Of a stretch of 64,000 nt of DNA, positions 59,030 through 64,000 are shown piece by piece. This stretch comes from Dasypus novemcinctus (Eukaryota; Chordata; Mammalia; Cingulata; Dasypodidae). Location of the stretch: the NCBI RefSeq assembly GCF_030445035.2, contig NC_080682.1, positions 35,322,770-35,386,769 of the forward strand, read 5' to 3'. The position numbers and the translations under genes were made by a program. Below the pieces are notes generated by a model that had not been told where the DNA came from, searched no databases, and saw only the letters and a list, made by a program, of their open reading frames with translations. How positions within the stretch are numbered: the stretch's first letter is position 1; the number at the start of each line of letters is the position of its first letter.

Positions 59030-59185
59030 GCCTTTTATTTTATTTATTTTATTTATTTTTGAAGATACATAGATCACAAAAAATGTTACATTTAAAAATA
59101 TAAGAAGTTCCCATTTACCTCCAACACCCCTCAATCCTCCCACATCAGCAACTTCTTTCATCATTGTGGCACATTCAATGCATTT
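59030..59185 (-). mobile_element. LINE-1 3' tail
   Basis: A (TTTA)n-rich tract on the plus strand (the tail) is followed by 'GAAGATACATAGATCACAAAAAATG' and 'CATCAGCAACTTCTTTCATCATTG'. It is the reverse complement of the tail at 862-1,215 and is inserted within the L1M. Confidence 0.75.
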
Positions 59186-59199
59186 GGTGAATACGTTTT

Positions 59200-60150
59200 T
59201 AAACTCTCGGGTGTCATTTTATTTTTTGATAAGGAAGTTCTATTTGGTTTTGTCCTTAATCCTAGAATATTGTTTTCTCTCCAAGGCAGGGTCATTACTT
59301 CGAATGTATGGCTTTGTTGTTGTTGTCTGAATTTCATGCCTAACTCAATCAGAGATATTCTTCAAAATAGTGGGGCCATAACTCCAGCTTCTCCCATCAT
59401 TTCATGATCTCTGTTGTTCTGTTCTCAGCACAGAAACAGGGTCTCTTGATTATGACTGTATAGTTCCCACTGCACATATGCAGCTCAGTTTTCAGCTTAA
59501 GACGTACTGTGAATCCCCACACAGGCATTTGGTGCACCTGCTCTGGGGTCCCTGTTTAAATGTTCCACTTCTTCAGCTGCTGGAAACTCCAATTTTTGTC
59601 TTTTCAGTTCTGCAAAACCAGACCTTTATACTCTGCTTGCACTCTTTTCTTTCCAGCTAAGCAGTCTATAAAGACAGGGTTTAAGTAAAATGTTCTTCTC
59701 ACATGACTCCAGAATCGCACGAGTAACCCGTGCTGTCTGTTGTCCAAAGCCTGAAAGCTCTTGCCATGAGCATTTTGTCCAAGTTTAGAGCTACTTATGA
59801 TGCAATAGTTATTCTCATGCCACTTACTCTGTAATGGCCAAAGCCAAAGTCTGACCAGGTTTTTAAATCTCTTCTGATTTAAATGATGATATAGTTTTAT
59901 CTCCTAGCTTTCTACATCTTTTTCTTATGTTTTTGTCTCTCTTTTTTCTCTCAAATAATTCTTTCTTTTTGAAGTTTATTAAAGTATCATTCTGTAGTTT
60001 TCTTTCTTTCTTTTTTTGATAAATGTAATTCATTTTTTGATTTTCTAATTAATTTGTGTTATTTTAGTTTCATCATTTTTATTTCCCCTGCATTTTTAGA
60101 TTGAATTCATGTTCTTTCTCTAGCACCTTCAGGTAATTATATAATTTATT
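59200..60150 (-). mobile_element. L1M LINE fragment, continuation
   Basis: Resumes the element of 57,010-58,380: 'TTTTTGATAAGGAAGTTCTATTTGG', 'AAGGCAGGGTCATTACTTCG' and 'TCAGTTTTCAGCTTAAGACG' are L1M 5'-region sequence in reverse complement. The frame 59,478-59,660 is not a gene. Confidence 0.65.
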
Positions 60151-60630
60151 TTTTGTCTCCTGTTTAAGAATACAGGAACTTAATATTTCCATTATTCATT
60201 GGTCAGCCGCTTTACCTTTACCTTATATTTAGTGATACACATTATTTATATTGTTATCCAGTATGTAAAGAGTCCAGAATCAAAATTTTATTTCCAATTT
60301 GATCAAGGATAACTTAAGGTTATGTTCTTAACATTAGTTTGTATAATTTTCAAATTGAACAGTCTTTTAGTTTTTATGTTTTGAATATTAATTTTAAATT
60401 CAAATACATTTTTGTTGGAATATGTTGCTCCTTATATTAAACTTTGAAAATTTATTGAAATATATGGCTTATTTTTATAAATGACCCATAGAAGCAGAGA
60501 AAATAAGGCTCACATATTGATATGGAATTTTAGTCTTCTGAATTATGTTATTCAGACATTAAAATTAAGAAATGTGTTTTACTTGTTGGATTAATTTCAT
60601 ACTACATGTACTATGAATATGCCACTGCAT
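60150..60630. other. Spacer with no recognised feature
   Basis: AT-rich, nothing recognised. Confidence 0.4.
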
Positions 60631-61300
60631 GTAATCATTTATTCAGTAAGCATTTTATTGAATGCATGCAATGTACCAGGCACTATTTTATAGCAAAAGA
60701 ATAAAAGACCTTTGTTTTCTTGGGGCTTGTATTGTATCTGTGAGAAACAAAAATAAAGAGAATAAAAATGATGTGCCATGTTAGAATGCAAACAAGTACT
60801 ATTTAAAAAGAGAAATAAAATATAAGGCCGGATAGCGGCTATGTTCTTGAACAAGAGAGTGTGGAAGCAACAGGAAATAGTGTGGTCAGGGCAAACCTCA
60901 ATATAAAAGTTCGCATTTAATCAAAGACTTGGAGAAGAGAAGATCTAGTCATACAGGTTCATGAGAAGAAGGTGTTCCACACCAGTGCAGTGACCCTGTG
61001 CAGGGGTCGGATCATGAGGTGAGGAACTGTGAAGAGGTCTAACAAGAGTGACATGGAGTGATACTCTTTTGCACGGGCGAGGGGGAATAAATGATGAAAT
61101 ACATGTGTGTCAATAGTGACAAATGTTATGGAGAAAAACTAAGTGGAGGGGTGCATGGAAGCAGTAGGACTTGTTCTCTTCAAAATAATTTTCAGAGAAC
61201 CTTCAATGACAAGGTCACATTTAAGCAACCTGAAAGAAGTGGAGAGACATAAAAATACCTGGAGTAAATAAGGCTCAGGGAAATGGAATAGTAAACACAA
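60630..61300 (-). mobile_element. L2-type LINE 3' end
   Basis: The plus strand begins like a reverse-complement L2 terminus: 'CATTTATTCAGTAAGCATTTTATTG', 'GCAATGTACCAGGCACTATTTTATAGC' and 'CTTGGGGCTTGTATTGTATC'. It continues with the L2 segment 'GACAAGGTCACATTTAAGCAACCTGAA' near 61,209. A similar, older motif already occurs near 60,890, so the middle may contain an internal duplication. Confidence 0.7.
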
Positions 61301-64000
61301 TGTTCTATGAAATTAGCTACTTTGTATCCTTTAATCCAATAGATTTGCTTTGCCATGTCTAATTAGAAATTTTATAAGAAATATCCTATATTAGATTTTG
61401 GATTGTGACTCACTCTCATAATACTTGTCTTTTTAAAGGAATTTATATCACTTAATAAATATAAACTTATATTTCCTCTATATTCTACTTCATTGCATTA
61501 ATATTTCTACTTCCTTTATTAAAATACATGTTACGTTCTTGTGCCCCTTTCTTATTTGCAGTCTTTAGCTATTTTTAGATATTTGTGTTAGCTACCCTCC
61601 CCACCCCTTCTGTATTTTGAAAGGCAAATATCCTATGTAAAATCCTAACTTATTTTATATTACTTTCTTCTATTATCAGATAATATTCTTGAGATAGACC
61701 TCTTTATTGAGTATGGATATGAGTGAATCTGAATTTATATAATATTAACCAATTTCATTTCATTTATTTTATTTTTATTACATATTTTGTTTTGGGGAAT
61801 TTCTTAGATATTTTTTGAAGTACAATTAGTTAAGAAAAGTAATCTTTGCTTTTATTTTCCAGTGATATAAAAGATATCTTAAACTGTACAAAAATAGTAA
61901 CCTTTAGTTTGAAGCCTGATATATCAAACATGTCTTAAAGGCACTGCCTTTTCTCAACATATTAAAAAAGAAAATATGTCTGGCAAATTTCAGTCATGAT
62001 GTTTACTGCTGGGGACATTGTCCCAAACTTTATGGAGTTGATCATCTGTATAGGAGAGAGCAAAGTCTGTGAGATAATCAGGTGAGAGAAAGACAAGTGG
62101 TGGCAAAGAAATTCATGACTCATTCTATGTAGAAGGATGGGTTTTCCAGGGCTAAAGGCAAGGTGCAGAGAAAGCAGCTAGAAAAGAAACTGGGAGGCAT
62201 ACCAGAGATAAGTATAAGGAGCATACTGAGAGTAGATGTGGACATTTTAGCATAATTTAGACAAAGTATATGCATTCATCTCATGAAGGACAAATAAAAT
62301 GTGAGAGGATGAAGAATGCCACCTCAGTGAAATTGGATCCAACCATTAATTTCAACTCAGCCCTTTGACTTACCTGTTGAATAGCAATAACACAAATCAA
62401 AGGATTCAAGTCTAAAGACCTACTAAGCAGAACCCACTGAAATTCAACTAATGAGAGAGTAACAGAGAGCAATTATTTAATGGCCTGAAGTTAGTTGATA
62501 AGTTATACAGGATTTTCATTTTTTTTAACAGAATTGATAGGCTCTAATAAAAATTCCCAATTTCACAAGTGTGGGAAATTGGTTGCAATTCTAAAATATT
62601 ATGTATCTGAAATTATTTGAAGTGATTACTACTCAGACATATCATACAATACCCACAACTGTTATTGGGTCTAAACTAATACTCTTTTGATCCTCTTAGA
62701 AAATAAAAAGCTCATTTGGATTATGAAGCTCTATATTTATGAGTTTGATGATACCTTATATGGTGGTCTTTTTCTCTGACCATCTAACTGCTTCTTTCAG
62801 GGTTATTTTAGAAGTGGAACAATACTTAAATTAGCACAGCTAAACATTCTTTACACTCAATAAAGCTTTATTAGATTTTGCTAAAAAATAATAAAAGTAG
62901 AAATATTCTGCTTGTTTGACAAGTTTATGCTAAATCCTTAGTATTTTTTCCTATCATATCACCTTTCTTTCTCTTGGTGAGCTACAACCAAATAAGAAAC
63001 AATATATGATGTATTTAAAGCTGTTTGTGTATATGTGTGGTTAAAATAACAAAGAAACGTATTTACCTATGATATCAGGTGACAACCAGTTCATTGCCAA
63101 ACAATGATTTTTAAGACTAAGATAAAAAGCCAAAAAACCATAAGATAAATATTATTTGCTATGTTGAAATCTGACATCACAGAATTAAAAGTGTAACATT
63201 ATTTCTCATTATAGAGAATTTATTTCCTAATAAGATTGACATAAATATTTGATAAATAAATACAATTGAAATTTTTATGTACAGTTAAGAAAAAAGTTTG
63301 TTTCAAACCTAAAACACTACTTGACTAATCCAAAGGGACTTGATGTTATGTTAAATATACATAATCATTTAGCTTTCCCATGTTCACAAGCATTCCTATT
63401 TATCCTTTCATTTATTTAGCAAGCATTCATCAAATGAAGGCATTTTGTTTTGTCATTAAAGGCACTTTTCTTAACATTTACTGGAAGATACAGACAAATA
63501 AAAAAATAAGTTTCTCAATGTATGAAACACATATACATACACAAACACACAGTAATGAAAAGAATAAGATGATGAAATTAGATTTACCTGAGATTCAGTT
63601 GTTCAAAGAAAATTCCTTTTATCAGAGGTCTTATTATTTTCAGGTTCATAATCAAACAGCAAAAAAAGAAATGTTGTGCAACTCTACCAAATTCACCATT
63701 AACTTTTGGGATGTAATTATATTTGCTTCATGTAAAATTTGGAATCCTCTGAATTGTCAATATAATGACCTAGATCTGCTATTATTGTTGCAAGATACTG
63801 CTCCTGTTGTTGATGTTTAGCTATTTCTTATTTCTTATTTCGTGGTCCAATATTAATATGATGTGGATGAAAAAAATCAGTGTTTTTGAGAACAATACTG
63901 GGACTTGTGTATATTCCCATCCATTGATAGGGTAGACATTTTTAAAAAATCACTGTTATAATTTTTTTATCTTAATATGACTTATTGAGAATTAAAGGAC
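61301..64000. other. Spacer with no recognised gene
   Basis: AT-rich sequence to the window end. The longest open frame (63,380-63,820, plus, 146 codons) has no recognised domain, an unremarkable composition for AT-rich DNA and no support from context, so it is not called as a gene. No RNA gene or repeat family is recognised. Confidence 0.45.

Overview
The window is repeat-rich, AT-rich mammalian nuclear DNA, most likely from a xenarthran (armadillo, sloth or anteater). The best lineage marker is a tRNA-derived SINE at 51.1-51.8 kb with intact A and B boxes, of the type I recognise from Xenarthra. The recurrent LINE-1 3' tails are also of a kind I associate with that group. No intact protein-coding gene is present. 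The recognisable host genes are three broken olfactory receptor (OR) genes and one processed pseudogene.

Layout. 0.2-1.2 kb: ERVL-MaLR internal fragment (-) and a LINE-1 3' tail (+). 1.6-5.6 kb: an OR8H-like pseudogene (-) inside a block of about 4 kb that recurs at 51.9-55.8 kb with a second OR8H-like pseudogene in the same orientation. 5.7-11.8 kb: ancient L1M, a long L1 3' module and an ORF2-bearing L1 (+) that is itself interrupted by an LTR-like repeat. 11.9-19.2 kb: an L1 tail, then a near full-length L1 (-) holding a nested LTR-like repeat, which in turn holds a solo betaretrovirus-like LTR. 19.2-22.3 kb: AT-rich spacer. 22.7-28.6 kb: a decayed betaretrovirus-like (class II, ERV-K-like) provirus on the minus strand, inserted in an old L2-like element. 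29.2-35.0 kb: L1 (+) with ORF2 and a long 3' UTR. 37.6-39.2 kb: old L1M. 39.8-41.0 kb: L1 3' module (-). 43.1-44.0 kb: OR5T-like pseudogene (+). 45.0 to about 48.9 kb: BIRC2 (cIAP1) retrocopy (+). 51.1-51.8 kb: xenarthran SINEs. 57.0-60.1 kb: L1M (-) interrupted by a solo LTR and an L1 tail. 60.6-61.3 kb: L2 (-). The last 2.7 kb holds nothing I recognise.

Functional reading. OR5T-like and OR8H-like receptors are neighbours in the human class II OR cluster on 11q12.1, so this is probably the orthologous cluster. Here it has been expanded by segmental duplication, then inactivated and filled with retroelements. All three dated L1 copies have damaged reverse-transcriptase motifs and the provirus is internally deleted, so nothing here looks autonomously active. 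I found no new molecular system. The points most worth a second look are the provirus (PBS, LTR enhancer repeats, shared non-canonical LTR end), the triple nesting at 13-19 kb, and the OR block duplication.
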